Notes: generated by a model not told the origin, from the letters alone. A stretch of 64,000 nucleotides of DNA from Butyrivibrio sp. (GCA_015056585.1 SVFZ01000052.1:116670-180669); one strand, 5' to 3'; counted from the stretch's first letter, positions 44,584 through 54,084 are shown. Numbers and translations are program-made.

Positions 44584-45947
44584 TACTGGAAGCCCTCCTC
44601 ATTCTTCATTGCTGCTGATCTTGAGAATGAAACAAGTGTAAATATTGCAGAGATCACGAAGATAATGATACCGATCGTTGCTGCAAGGTTATAATCGTTA
44701 CTGTCCTTTGTCAGCTTGTAAAGCCATGTCACAAGAAGATCCGTCTTTCCTGCACCCTTGAAATAATCCAGAGTAAGTGGCTCTCCTGCTGTCAGGAAAT
44801 AAATGGTATTAAAGTTATTGAAGTTTCCGATAAGGTTTGCAATAAGATAAGGGGTTGTCACAAACCACATATACGGGAAGGTGATCTTTAAAAACTGCAC
44901 GATGGGACCTGCGCCGTCTATCTTAGCACTCTCATAAAGCTCCGCCGGAATGTTCATCAAAATACCGCTGACCATCAGCATGGTTACCGGTACACCTATC
45001 CAGAAGTTAACAACGATAACCGAAACTCTCGCCCAGGTTACATTTGATAAGAAAGGAAGAGCCGATGCCGTAAAGCCCCACTGCTGAAGAAGAACATTTA
45101 AGATTCCTCTCTCTCCCAGCATAGTTGAAACCACTCTCAATGAAATAAATGCGGGAATTGCCATGGTTATTACAAAAACTGTTCTCCAGAATTTCTTGAA
45201 CTTAATGCCTTTGGAGTTGATTATCATTGCAAGGATCATTCCGCCAAAGTAGCAGGAAAATGTTGCTGCAAAGCCCCATATAAGCGTCCACCCCAGAACC
45301 GGCCAGAATGTAGCGGAAAGTCTGTCTCCTGTCGAAAGAAGAGTAAAAAAGTTCTTGATACCCACCCAGGTAAACAGATTTCCCGGTGGCTGGTGATCCT
45401 GATCGTAGTTGGTAAACGCCATAAGGATCATATAGATAAGCGGCATTACCGTAAAGGTTGAAAGTCCTACAACAGGCACTGCCAGGAACAGGAAGTGAAC
45501 ATTCTCATTTGCAAGGCTCTTAATATCTTCAAGGAAAGATGCAGGTTTTTTTCCAAACTCGCGCATAGCTCTTGCCCTTTCACCTGAATAGATTGAGAAG
45601 AGCCAAAGTGCAACAAAAAAGCCTGTGATCACCACGGTTACAACGCCTGCCAATAAGATAAGCATCGAATTATCGCCCTTTGAGACTTCATAAATTCCAA
45701 GAGCTTCGTTGTAGGCCATGCCCTGAGTGTTTTCACCCAGGGTCTTTAACATGTACAGGTTGTGACCTCCCGTCATAACCATAAATGCAATATAAATAAT
45801 CTCAAGAGCAAGGAAGATCAAACCTTTGATCACCTGTCCGTTTTTCATGTTCGATAGCCCGAATATTATATAGGACAGTTTTGAGAAAATATCGCCTTTA
45901 GTAAATGTCGTTACTATATTCCTTTTTGCGTTTACTGCTTTCATCAT
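44583..45947 (-). CDS. malF: Maltodextrin ABC transporter permease, MalF type
   Basis: 454 residues with about eight membrane segments, including a first region (FSKLSYIIFGLSNMKNGQVIKGLIFLALEIIYIAFMV shape, about 17-55) typical of clostridial MalF. EAA loop YESAKIDGAGPIVQFLKITFPYM. GAGG lies before the paired ATG codons. The stop overlaps the malG start (TAATG), so translation is coupled. Part of malE-malF-malG-GH13-GH31. Confidence 0.93.
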   Translation of the reverse strand: MMKAVNAKRNIVTTFTKGDIFSKLSYIIFGLSNMKNGQVIKGLIFLALEIIYIAFMVMTGGHNLYMLKTLGENTQGMAYNEALGIYEVSKGDNSMLILLAGVVTVVITGFFVALWLFSIYSGERARAMREFGKKPASFLEDIKSLANENVHFLFLAVPVVGLSTFTVMPLIYMILMAFTNYDQDHQPPGNLFTWVGIKNFFTLLSTGDRLSATFWPVLGWTLIWGFAATFSCYFGGMILAMIINSKGIKFKKFWRTVFVITMAIPAFISLRVVSTMLGERGILNVLLQQWGFTASALPFLSNVTWARVSVIVVNFWIGVPVTMLMVSGILMNIPAELYESAKIDGAGPIVQFLKITFPYMWFVTTPYLIANLIGNFNNFNTIYFLTAGEPLTLDYFKGAGKTDLLVTWLYKLTKDSNDYNLAATIGIIIFVISAIFTLVSFSRSAAMKNEEGFQ

Positions 45948-45992
45948 TATTACCTCAAGAAATGGATCTAAAATGCTGATGATAATTTGCTA

Positions 45993-47306
45993 TCAGTTTG
46001 TAAGTGTGCTTGTGATGCTGTCTACAAGGGCATCAAGCTGTGTCTGAAGGTTTGCCTCTGTCACCTCACCGTTATAAAGGCTTACACCAAAAGCCTTCAT
46101 AGGATCCCAGTAATCGCCCATCTTAGGGATACTTGGCTGATTTGTTGCAAGTGCAGCCTGATCGTTAAGAGCGCTTGCTACAAAGTCATTTTTAATCTCA
46201 TCGCTGTCTGCAAGTGACTTAAGAACCGGAACATCGCCCTGCTCGTTGTATCTTGTAAGGCAGCTCTCAGGACTTGCCATGTAAACAGCAAGCTGCTGAG
46301 CGCAAAGAGGATACTGAGTATTTGACTTAACAGTGATTGTCTTGAAGTCTACGAAGTTTGAAAGCTGTACATCTTTTCCGCCGATGTTTGCTACAGGAAG
46401 TGCAACAGCACCAACCTTATCACCAAGAGCAGCCTTGAAATCAGGAGCGCTCCATGCACCACTTGTTACAGCGCCGAGCTTACCTTCCTTAAATGCATTT
46501 CCGCCGACTCCGTCTGCATCCTCAAGGTACTTAGGGCTCTTTGCAAGCTCGATCATATACTGTCCTGCTGCAAATCCGTTTGCATCGTTGAAAGAACAAT
46601 CCTCAGGATTTGTTCCGTCTGCTCCGAAAAGTGTGCAGCCGTTTCCAAGGAAGAACATCTCTGCATACCATGAATTTGTAAACTGTGTGCTGAAGTTCCA
46701 TACGCCGTCGCCAAGGTCCTTTGCCATCATGGTATCGAGGCTCTTAACCTCATCATCTGTGAAGAAGTCCTTGTTGTAATACATGAAAAATGTATTTGGT
46801 GAGAATGGAACTGCATATGTAAGACCATCAATTGTTACAGCATTAAGTGCGCTTTCTGGAAGGTCAGCTGCAATTGTCTCGAAATCCTTTGTGATTGGTA
46901 AAAGAAGTCCCTTAGAAGCAAGATCTGCAACACCGCCGCTTGGTGTGTAGAAAATATCTGCTGCAGTATCAGCATCTGTTGAAAGAGCCTGAGGTGCCTC
47001 ATCAATACCTACTACTGCGATCTCATATGTTATATCGAATTCGTCGTGGGCTGCATCGAATGTTTTAACCATCTCGTCTGTGATTGCAACTTCCTCTTCA
47101 GGAACCCAGATCTTAAGTTCAACTTTCTGAGTTTCAACCGGTGCAGCATCCTTTGTCTCTGCAGCCGTATTAGTCTCACTTGCAGAAGCAGCCTTATCGC
47201 TTCCCTGTGATGCATTTGCAGTTGTGTTTTCCCCGCCACATCCTGTGAGTACTGATGTACCCAGCATAGCTGTCATAGCTAATGCTCCAATTTTGTTCAT
47301 TTTCAT
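45993..47306 (-). CDS. malE: Maltodextrin-binding lipoprotein, MalE type
   Basis: 437 residues. Lipoprotein signal peptide with lipobox LTGC and acylated Cys23, a Ser/Thr/Ala-rich linker to about residue 60, then a family 1 solute-binding fold (PFSPNTFFMYYNKDFF, GAVTSGAWSAPDFKAALGDK, SNFVDFKTITVKS) close to maltose/maltodextrin-binding proteins. It feeds MalF/MalG. AAAGGAGGATAAC precedes the start. Promoter and operator lie 72-100 bases upstream. Confidence 0.93.
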   Translation of the reverse strand: MKMNKIGALAMTAMLGTSVLTGCGGENTTANASQGSDKAASASETNTAAETKDAAPVETQKVELKIWVPEEEVAITDEMVKTFDAAHDEFDITYEIAVVGIDEAPQALSTDADTAADIFYTPSGGVADLASKGLLLPITKDFETIAADLPESALNAVTIDGLTYAVPFSPNTFFMYYNKDFFTDDEVKSLDTMMAKDLGDGVWNFSTQFTNSWYAEMFFLGNGCTLFGADGTNPEDCSFNDANGFAAGQYMIELAKSPKYLEDADGVGGNAFKEGKLGAVTSGAWSAPDFKAALGDKVGAVALPVANIGGKDVQLSNFVDFKTITVKSNTQYPLCAQQLAVYMASPESCLTRYNEQGDVPVLKSLADSDEIKNDFVASALNDQAALATNQPSIPKMGDYWDPMKAFGVSLYNGEVTEANLQTQLDALVDSITSTLTN

Positions 47307-47358
47307 TTTTTGTTATCCTCCTTTGAACTTTGTGGTTTGAATAATAAAATCACGTATT

Positions 47359-47374
47359 GGTAAATCGGTTTACC
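47359..47374. promoter_or_regulatory. Maltose-regulator operator at the malE promoter
   Basis: GGTAAATCGGTTTACC, six-base arms exactly inverted, begins 4 bases past the malE -10 box. Shares AACCGNTTTACC (minus strand) with the site ahead of the regulator gene. Confidence 0.82.
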
Positions 47375-47377
47375 ATG

Positions 47378-47406
47378 ACTATAATGTGTTTTGTTTTAGC
47401 GGTCAA
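47378..47406 (-). promoter_or_regulatory. malE operon promoter
   Basis: Minus strand TTGACC (47406-47401), a 17-base spacer, TATAGT (47383-47378). Confidence 0.82.
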
Positions 47407-47499
47407 TGCGTTTTGACCATTTTCCATTTTTTCAATAAATTAACTGTAAAACTCAGGGGAAAATTAAAAGAAATTTTTGACAAAACTTATAAACTTAGC

Positions 47500-47514
47500 G
47501 GTAAACAGATTACC
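47500..47514. promoter_or_regulatory. Second, upstream operator-like site of the malE operon
   Basis: GGTAAACAGATTACC, an inverted GGTAA-TTACC pair, lies about 95 bases upstream of the -35 box. Its spacing is one base shorter than the promoter-proximal site. It could support repressor looping; activity unproven. Confidence 0.45.
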
Positions 47515-47595
47515 TTGCCAAATTAGCATGCTAAAACATTAAATGATCAGGGTGATATTTTTCCTGATCATATTTTGAAAAGAAGTTATTTATAC

Positions 47596-47642
47596 AAAAA
47601 GGCTGCAAACGCACTATTTAAGAAAATAGCGGCATTTGCAGC
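47596..47642 (-). terminator. Terminator of the maltose LacI regulator gene
   Basis: GCTGCAAA (47602-47609) pairs with TTTGCAGC (47635-47642), with an inner CGCTATTTT/AAATAGTGCG stem. TTTTTGTAT follows on the minus strand. Confidence 0.88.
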
Positions 47643-47653
47643 TCTATAATATA

Positions 47654-48667
47654 CTACTCGGTCAGCGCCCTTACAGACTGTCTCTCAACAACCCTTATGT
47701 GTTGTTTCTCATCTGCAACAAGCTGAGTTTTTTCTTCGATCATCTTAAAGAGGTAATCACCGGCCTTTTTTGCCTTCCACTCAAAATCCTGAGCTACCGA
47801 TGTAAGTTTTGGAGTCATAAATTCACAGTCAGGCAGGTTATCAAAACCTATGACCGACATATCGTATGGCACTCTTATTCCACACTGCTTAAGTCCTTCT
47901 ATCACACCAAAAGCAACTATATCAGACATACATGCTATTGCCGTATAATCCCCGCCGCCAAAGGCTATATCCTGTCCCACCGTAACAGCGCTTGGATAAG
48001 TGGATTCCGTATTGTATATATTTCCCTTCTTAAAAGGAATCCCGGCCTCTTTGCAGGCATCACTAAACCCTCTGTACCTTTCCTTTATTACACCTTCAGA
48101 GGAAATATCGGGAGTTACAAGAGCAATTTTGCTGTGTCCCTTGCTGATCAGATATCTCGCTGAAAGATACCCTCCCCTGTAGTCCTCAATACCGATGTTT
48201 ACTATATTTTCACCGGGAGCATATGTGTCAAGAAACACTATCGGAATATCAATCTGGCTCTTTATCTGAGAAACTTCATCCTTGTAAATACCAAGAAAGA
48301 ACGCTCCGTCAACATTCCAGGAAGATAAAAGCGGAACTATTTCCCTGGGATCGCCCACACATCTGAGCATCAGGTAGTATTCGTTTCTTCTAATATATTT
48401 TTCCAGTGCTGCTATTATATGTGCATTGTAAGGATTGGCAAAAAAGTCCTCATCCCTGCCAAGGTACGGAACAACAACTCCTATCAGCCGGCTCTCTTTT
48501 TTTACCAGAGATCTGGCCATTACATTGGGCTTATATCCTGCCTCTTTTATGATCTTCTCTACTCTTTCCCTTGTTTCCTCTGAAACCTTGGAAAGCTTTC
48601 CGTTTATAACATTTGAAACAGTGGCCTTGGACACCCCGGCCTGTCTTGCTATTTCAGAGATATTCAT
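47654..48667 (-). CDS. LacI-family regulator of the maltodextrin operon
   Basis: 337 residues. N-terminal helix-turn-helix NISEIARQAGVSKATVSNVING and hinge KPNVMARSLVKKESRLIGVVVP, then a sugar-binding-protein-like sensor domain ending in the SVIGFDNLP and PKLTSVAQD motifs. AAGGAG sets the start. Lies directly upstream of malE in the same direction but has its own promoter and terminator. Operators of one type are present at both its own promoter and malE, consistent with an autoregulated maltodextrin repressor. The inducer is inferred. Confidence 0.93.
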   Translation of the reverse strand: MNISEIARQAGVSKATVSNVINGKLSKVSEETRERVEKIIKEAGYKPNVMARSLVKKESRLIGVVVPYLGRDEDFFANPYNAHIIAALEKYIRRNEYYLMLRCVGDPREIVPLLSSWNVDGAFFLGIYKDEVSQIKSQIDIPIVFLDTYAPGENIVNIGIEDYRGGYLSARYLISKGHSKIALVTPDISSEGVIKERYRGFSDACKEAGIPFKKGNIYNTESTYPSAVTVGQDIAFGGGDYTAIACMSDIVAFGVIEGLKQCGIRVPYDMSVIGFDNLPDCEFMTPKLTSVAQDFEWKAKKAGDYLFKMIEEKTQLVADEKQHIRVVERQSVRALTE

Positions 48668-48693
48668 ATATAGTAAAACTCCTTATATTGGTA

Positions 48694-48709
48694 GGTAAAA
48701 CGGTTAACT
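48694..48709. promoter_or_regulatory. Autoregulatory operator ahead of the maltose regulator gene
   Basis: GGTAAAACGGTTAACT lies between the regulator's -10 box and its ribosome binding site. The minus strand shares AACCGNTTTACC with the malE operator. Confidence 0.65.
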
Positions 48710-48717
48710 ATATTTTT

Positions 48718-48747
48718 ACTATACATTTTTGCTGCCGGTTGTGTCAA
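48718..48747 (-). promoter_or_regulatory. Promoter of the maltose regulator gene
   Basis: Minus strand TTGACA (48747-48742), an 18-base spacer, TATAGT (48723-48718). Confidence 0.75.
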
Positions 48748-48792
48748 GACATTAAAACTGATTTCTGAAAATATTAGCAACGACTTATATCA

Positions 48793-49659
48793 TCAGCTTA
48801 TTGTGTATGAAACCTCAAAAGTAAGGCCTTCTCCAACTGCATTCTGGTACTCTCTTTCAGATAAATCGCCGGTAAATCCTACCCTGTCACATCTGCCATA
48901 CCAGGGCTCGATGCATACAAACGGTGCATTTTTTCCGGCAGGCGACCAGATTCCAAATAAAGGTGCGTCAAAGGATACCTTTAAAATTTCTGTACCGTTA
49001 CTGTCAATAAGCGCCACTGCATCAGATTGTCTATCCTCGATTATAAGAGCATCCTCATCGAAGAGTTCCTTGGACAGCTTCATTTTGCCATCCGCTATCT
49101 TAATAATTTTGGTTCTGTCAGAAAGACATCCGCTGCCATCCCCTTCAATGATGTTAGCCTTCAGGTCATTTAAAAGCTTTTTACCCGCTTTGTAGTAAAC
49201 AAGGCTGTCTTTTGATAGATCACAGTTAAATGCCGGATGACCTCCGATAGAGAAATATATAGTCTCATCTGACGGATTCTTAACTGTCCATATGATTTTT
49301 ACACCGTTCTCATCCAATTGATATCCTATCTGCAGAATAAATGAAAACGGATATTTTTCATGTGTTTTCTTATTGTCTTTAAGCTCAAAGGTAAGCTCGT
49401 TTGTCCTTTCTTTTATCAACGAAAAATCCATATCTCTGGCAAATCCGTGCTGGGACATTTCATATTCTTTACCTGCAAAGGAGGATTTCTTATTCCAGTA
49501 GTTACCTACAAGCGGGAAAAGAACTGGTGACGTCCGTCCCCAGAATGCAGGATCTGCCTGCCACATAAGCTCTCTGCCATTTTTCTTAAGTGACTTTATC
49601 TCTGCTCCGTGATCAGAAACTGTAAGTTCATAAATTGAGTTTGATATTCTGTATTCCAT
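48793..49659 (-). CDS. Aldose 1-epimerase-like (galactose mutarotase fold) protein
   Basis: 288 residues from the ATG at 49659, which has AAGGAGA 6-8 bases ahead; in-frame codons upstream belong to the neighbouring gene's end. The beta-sandwich family pattern includes GAEIKSLKKNGRELMW, PVLFPLVGNYW, QHGFARDMDFSLI, FSIGGHPAFNCDL and CIEPWYGRCD with the catalytic glutamate. This LacX/YeaD-like branch acts on sugars or sugar phosphates; its exact substrate is unknown. Two bases after the OYE-like gene, so one transcript. Confidence 0.85.
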   Translation of the reverse strand: MEYRISNSIYELTVSDHGAEIKSLKKNGRELMWQADPAFWGRTSPVLFPLVGNYWNKKSSFAGKEYEMSQHGFARDMDFSLIKERTNELTFELKDNKKTHEKYPFSFILQIGYQLDENGVKIIWTVKNPSDETIYFSIGGHPAFNCDLSKDSLVYYKAGKKLLNDLKANIIEGDGSGCLSDRTKIIKIADGKMKLSKELFDEDALIIEDRQSDAVALIDSNGTEILKVSFDAPLFGIWSPAGKNAPFVCIEPWYGRCDRVGFTGDLSEREYQNAVGEGLTFEVSYTIS

Positions 49660-49661
49660 GT

Positions 49662-50738
49662 TCATTCTCCTTTGTTTTTCTTGATAGCAGCTGGACATTT
49701 ATGAGGCATAAAGGGTCCGTACTGGCATTTTGGACACTGGAAGCATTTTACATAAGGAGCATCATATAAGATTGCCTCACAAAATGCCGGATCGGCCAGA
49801 ACTGCTCTTCCCAGATCCACTGTATCTACCAGATCATTCTCAATAAGATATCTTGCAACCTCCGGATCAAATATACCATTAACACAGGAAACCGGAACTA
49901 TTCCCTTAAAGTGTTCATGGAATCTGACTCCCATTTCGCATATTAGATTATATGGTTTGCCCTCTTCCTTAAGTGTAGGATCTTCCCATTCTATACCTGT
50001 GGAAACCTGAAGATAATCACATCCCGCCTTTACATATTCATCAGCTATACTTATTGCAGTAGCAACATCAGGCTCGACTCCCACAGTACGCACAGAAATA
50101 AGGAAATCTTCGCCGCATCTTTCCCTGATCATTTTTATGATCTCTGCCGCGAATCTTGCTCTGTTCTCGCTGCTTCCACCGTATTGATCACTTCGGAGAT
50201 TCGTCTTTTTTGATATAAACTGATTGATCAGATAGCCATGACATCCATGAAGCTGAATTCCGTCATATCCGGCTTTCTTTGCACGGATTGCGGAAAGGAC
50301 ATAGTTTTCCTGCATTTCATGAATTTCTGTAATGCTCATTTCCCTCGATAAAACATTTTCATCTCTTGTGGGAACTGCTGACGGGCCGATTGCCTCTCCA
50401 CATTCAGGATTGGATGTGATTCCTGTATGATTTAGCTGGATTATCACAGCTGCTCCATTGTCATGGCAAGCCTTTACAATCTCTTTATGACCGTCTATCT
50501 GGTCATCATCCCACAGACCCATGTGTATTTTTCCGAATCTTCCTCCCGGTGTCACGGCGGTAGCTTCCACACAGATAAGGCCACAGCCATGCTCCGCCCT
50601 CTCCCTGTAGTGTTCAATATGCTTTAAGGTGACCTTGCCATCCTCCCCTGCATAATCAAACTTAACAGTAGGAGCCATTGTAAGTCTGTTTTTGATTTTT
50701 GTCTTATTGATTATTATTGGATCATTAACTTTAGTCAT
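49662..50738 (-). CDS. Old-yellow-enzyme-family NADH:flavin oxidoreductase, single domain with C-terminal cysteine cluster
   Basis: 358 residues, an FMN TIM barrel. NRLTMAPTVKFDYAGEDG, QLNHTG, GYDGIQLHGCHGYLINQFIS, RSDQYGGSSENRARF and the late VDLGRAVLADP are OYE/2,4-dienoyl-CoA reductase motifs. After the barrel comes CFQCPKCQYGPFMPHKC, spaced like the [4Fe-4S] ligands of the dienoyl-CoA reductase branch, but the second (FAD/NADPH) domain is absent. Substrate unknown. Co-transcribed with the mutarotase-like gene. The start lacks a strong ribosome binding site (GGGGTTCTG). Confidence 0.85.
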   Translation of the reverse strand: MTKVNDPIIINKTKIKNRLTMAPTVKFDYAGEDGKVTLKHIEHYRERAEHGCGLICVEATAVTPGGRFGKIHMGLWDDDQIDGHKEIVKACHDNGAAVIIQLNHTGITSNPECGEAIGPSAVPTRDENVLSREMSITEIHEMQENYVLSAIRAKKAGYDGIQLHGCHGYLINQFISKKTNLRSDQYGGSSENRARFAAEIIKMIRERCGEDFLISVRTVGVEPDVATAISIADEYVKAGCDYLQVSTGIEWEDPTLKEEGKPYNLICEMGVRFHEHFKGIVPVSCVNGIFDPEVARYLIENDLVDTVDLGRAVLADPAFCEAILYDAPYVKCFQCPKCQYGPFMPHKCPAAIKKNKGE

Positions 50739-50904
50739 CAGAACCCCATTCCAATCCTATAGTTCAGATAGCGCTTGAAAATATAAGGAAAAGTTTTGCG
50801 CTTATATAAGTATAGCAAAAGAGGGAAATGGAATACAAGAATCGCTCATACAGGGAAATTACGCAACTACCTATCGCTTATACAGCGAAATTGCTTTGAG
50901 CAGA

Positions 50905-50935
50905 GCACTTGACGAAGTTCTTTTGAGTCTAGTGC
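50905..50935 (+). repeat. Structured hairpin repeat, copy A
   Basis: GCACT-T-GAC, a 13-base loop (GAAGTTCTTTTGA), GTC-T-AGTGC: a 5-bp stem, T-T mismatch, 3-bp stem. Geometry is identical to copies at 50949-50979 and 63648-63678. Confidence 0.75.
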
Positions 50936-50948
50936 GAGCCATGGGTGG

Positions 50949-50979
50949 CTACTTGGCGAGGTTTTATCGAGCCTAGTAG
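50949..50979 (+). repeat. Structured hairpin repeat, copy B
   Basis: CTACT-T-GGC, a 13-base loop (GAGGTTTTATCGA), GCC-T-AGTAG. Relative to copy A, both stems change on both sides and keep pairing. Confidence 0.75.
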
Positions 50980-51081
50980 AGCATCCCAGTCGTCAAGTTT
51001 ATGCGGAGATCGATTATACAGCAAAATGAGGGGGCGCTCATACAGCGAAATTGCTTCGCAATTTCCCTGTCGTCCGTTCTC

Positions 51082-51237
51082 GCCAAGCTCACTCAGCAAA
51101 AAGAATACAAAAATCGCATACGCGATTTATTTGGAAAATAAAAGGTACATGGCCTTTCAAGCAAGCTTGAGGCCATGTACCTTTATTTTCCAAACCACTT
51201 ACGTGGTTTTGTATTCTATTATCTGCACGAGTTTGGC
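51082..51237. repeat. 156-bp nested palindromic element downstream of groEL
   Basis: Outer imperfect arms run from GCCAAGCTC (51082) to GTTTGGC (51237), with an exact AGAATACAAAA / TTTTGTATTCT section. Inside are three hairpins: AATCGC-ATAC-GCGATT, a 25-bp near-perfect stem (about 51130-51194, with GGTACATGGCCT/AGGCCATGTACC), and AACCAC-TTAC-GTGGTT. It could fold as a cloverleaf-like RNA or cruciform. On the minus strand CCTTTTATTTTCC follows the central stem, so it may also end groEL transcription. Confidence 0.8.
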
Positions 51238-51247
51238 TCGTTATCGC

Positions 51248-52894
<1,647 letters not shown>

Positions 52895-52906
52895 TTAATT
52901 ATATAC

Positions 52907-53044
52907 GGATTGCTCCGCTTTGCTCTCGCAATCCTACATGCATTCAGAAATCGATATGCTCATGTTATTCGCATATCTTTTTTCTTCATGCATGTTCGGT
53001 CTTCAAAATCAAATAATTCTTTGTACAAGTACAGAATTATTTGA
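52907..53044 (-). other. Three-hairpin spacer between groES and groEL
   Basis: TCAAATAATTCT (53009-53020) with AGAATTATTTGA (53033-53044), exact 12 bp and followed by TTTTG on the minus strand. ACATGCAT (52936-52943) with ATGCATGT (52988-52995), enclosing GATATGC/GCATATC. GGATTGC (52907-52913) with GCAATCC (52928-52934). May attenuate, process or stabilise the transcript. Confidence 0.65.
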
Positions 53045-53048
53045 TCTT

Positions 53049-53336
53049 TCATCCCTTTATAATTGCAAGTATGTCATTCTGCTTAACGATAATGTATGTA
53101 ACATCATCAAGCTTAACTTCTGTTCCTGCATATTTTGAATAGATGACATTGTCACCCTTCTTAACCTGCATCTTAACTTCCTTGCCATCTACTACTCCGC
53201 CAGGACCTACAGCTATAACCTCAGCCTGCTGTGGCTTCTCCTTCTCAGCGCCAGGAAGAACGATTCCTGATTTTGTAGTCTCTTCAGCCTCAAGAGCCTT
53301 AAGTACAACTCTGTCTGCAAGTGGTTCTAACTTCAT
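53049..53336 (-). CDS. groS: Co-chaperonin GroES (10 kDa)
   Basis: 95 residues, the standard length. [23 protein letters not shown], the mobile loop GIVLPGAEKEKPQQAEV, GPG, and VKKGDNVIYSKYAGTEVKLDD are characteristic. Forms the heptameric lid of GroEL. First gene of the operon, under the CIRCE element at 53382. Confidence 0.98.
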   Translation of the reverse strand: MKLEPLADRVVLKALEAEETTKSGIVLPGAEKEKPQQAEVIAVGPGGVVDGKEVKMQVKKGDNVIYSKYAGTEVKLDDVTYIIVKQNDILAIIKG

Positions 53337-53381
53337 AATAAAGCCTCCTTATATAAATTTTTTATTGACTTTTTAGTTTTG

Positions 53382-53408
53382 TTAGCACTCTTATTAAACG
53401 AGTGCTAA
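53382..53408. promoter_or_regulatory. CIRCE operator (HrcA binding site)
   Basis: TTAGCACTC, nine bases, GAGTGCTAA: a perfect match to the CIRCE consensus, between the groES promoter and start. The repressor HrcA is not in the window. Confidence 0.97.
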
Positions 53409-53420
53409 CCCACAAATCAT

Positions 53421-53448
53421 ATTTTATAACAATGCCTTTGAAAGTCAA
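53421..53448 (-). promoter_or_regulatory. groES promoter
   Basis: Minus strand TTGACT (53448-53443), a 16-base spacer, TAAAAT (53426-53421), directly upstream of CIRCE. Confidence 0.75.
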
Positions 53449-53541
53449 TACTTTTATAGATATTTAATACTTTTTTATATGTAATAAATTGCATTCTCGC
53501 TGCAAAACCCCCATAATATCCTTAACAAGGTATGACTTTTT

Positions 53542-53595
53542 AAGGAAATGGATTTCCTTATGTCTGCGAAAGCAGGCAGTCTCTCAAGGAGGTGA
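53542..53595 (+). promoter_or_regulatory. Structured leader and strong ribosome binding site of the Ser/Thr-rich protein gene
   Basis: Hairpin AAGGAAA-TGGA-TTTCCTT (about 53542-53559), then CTGC-GAAA-GCAG with a GNRA tetraloop (53564-53575), then AGGAGGTGA (53587-53595) six bases before ATG. The Shine-Dalgarno is unusually strong. The GGAAA hairpin carries CCTT, which could mask it. Confidence 0.55.
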
Positions 53596-53601
53596 AAATA
53601 A

Positions 53602-54084
53602 ATGAGTACTAATTTCTTTAGCAGTTTGTCAGGTAATTTCGACTATGTCTCAAGCATGAGCGGTCTTTTGTCCGATTATTCCAGCATAAAAAACGGTTCC
53701 TATGGCACTCTTATGAAGTCCTATGTAAATAAGGTCGGCAACAAAGCTGCGCTTAATGCATATCGTGAAACCGGGTCAACCACAACCGGCGTTGAGAGTA
53801 CAACTCAGGCTTCAGTTACCAAGAAGGCGTCCTCTTCATCAAAATCAAGTTTCCTTGACAGTTACCTTAAGGATGCCACCAAAGTTTCCGGAAAAGAAAA
53901 GGCTTCGTACGGTACATCCGTTTCCTCAGAAACAACTTCCGCTACAACCAAGGCAGCAACTACCACCGATAAATATGCTTCGTACAAATCTTCCTGGCTT
54001 GATGACCAGTTAAAGCAGTACGATAAGGACGCTAACAAAACCACTGCTGCAGATACATCCGTAGCTTATGACACAACAATTTAA
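53602..54084 (+). CDS. Unrecognised Ser/Thr/Ala/Lys-rich 160-residue protein
   Basis: Low-complexity, hydrophilic protein with no signal peptide or membrane segment. The N-terminal 55 residues are more ordered (FFSSLSGNFDYVSSMSGLLSDYSSIKNGSYGTLMKSYVNKV). Two short similar segments then recur, SSKSSFLDSYLKDATK and SYKSSWLDDQLKQYDKD, separated by Thr/Ser-rich linkers. I do not recognise the family. A very strong ribosome binding site and a good terminator suggest real and possibly high expression. Codon choice resembles genuine genes. A filament-, spore- or surface-associated role would be a guess. Confidence 0.75.
   Translation: MSTNFFSSLSGNFDYVSSMSGLLSDYSSIKNGSYGTLMKSYVNKVGNKAALNAYRETGSTTTGVESTTQASVTKKASSSSKSSFLDSYLKDATKVSGKEKASYGTSVSSETTSATTKAATTTDKYASYKSSWLDDQLKQYDKDANKTTAADTSVAYDTTI

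Larger units (their letters stand above)
50843..51060 (+). repeat. Four degenerate copies of a CGCTYATACAGCGAAATTGC repeat
   Basis: Copies: 50843-50860 (CGCTCATACAGGGAAATT), 50875-50896 (CGCTTATACAGCGAAATTGC then TT), 51012-51028 (CGATTATACAGCAAAAT) and 51036-51060 (CGCTCATACAGCGAAATTGC then TTCGC). Spacings are irregular. The word GAATACAARAATCGC also appears twice (50831 and 51103). No coding frame is credible here. Confidence 0.8.

Noticed and set aside
50843..51060. Possible CRISPR array from repeated CGCT.ATACAGCGAAATTGC units
   Set aside because: Only four degenerate copies, unequal spacing, no spacers of constant length and no cas genes nearby.
53500..53595. A c-di-GMP or other known riboswitch in the leader of the Ser/Thr-rich gene
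   Set aside because: Two small hairpins are present, but none of the conserved aptamer cores I know (GEMM-I, GEMM-II, preQ1, SAM) can be matched.
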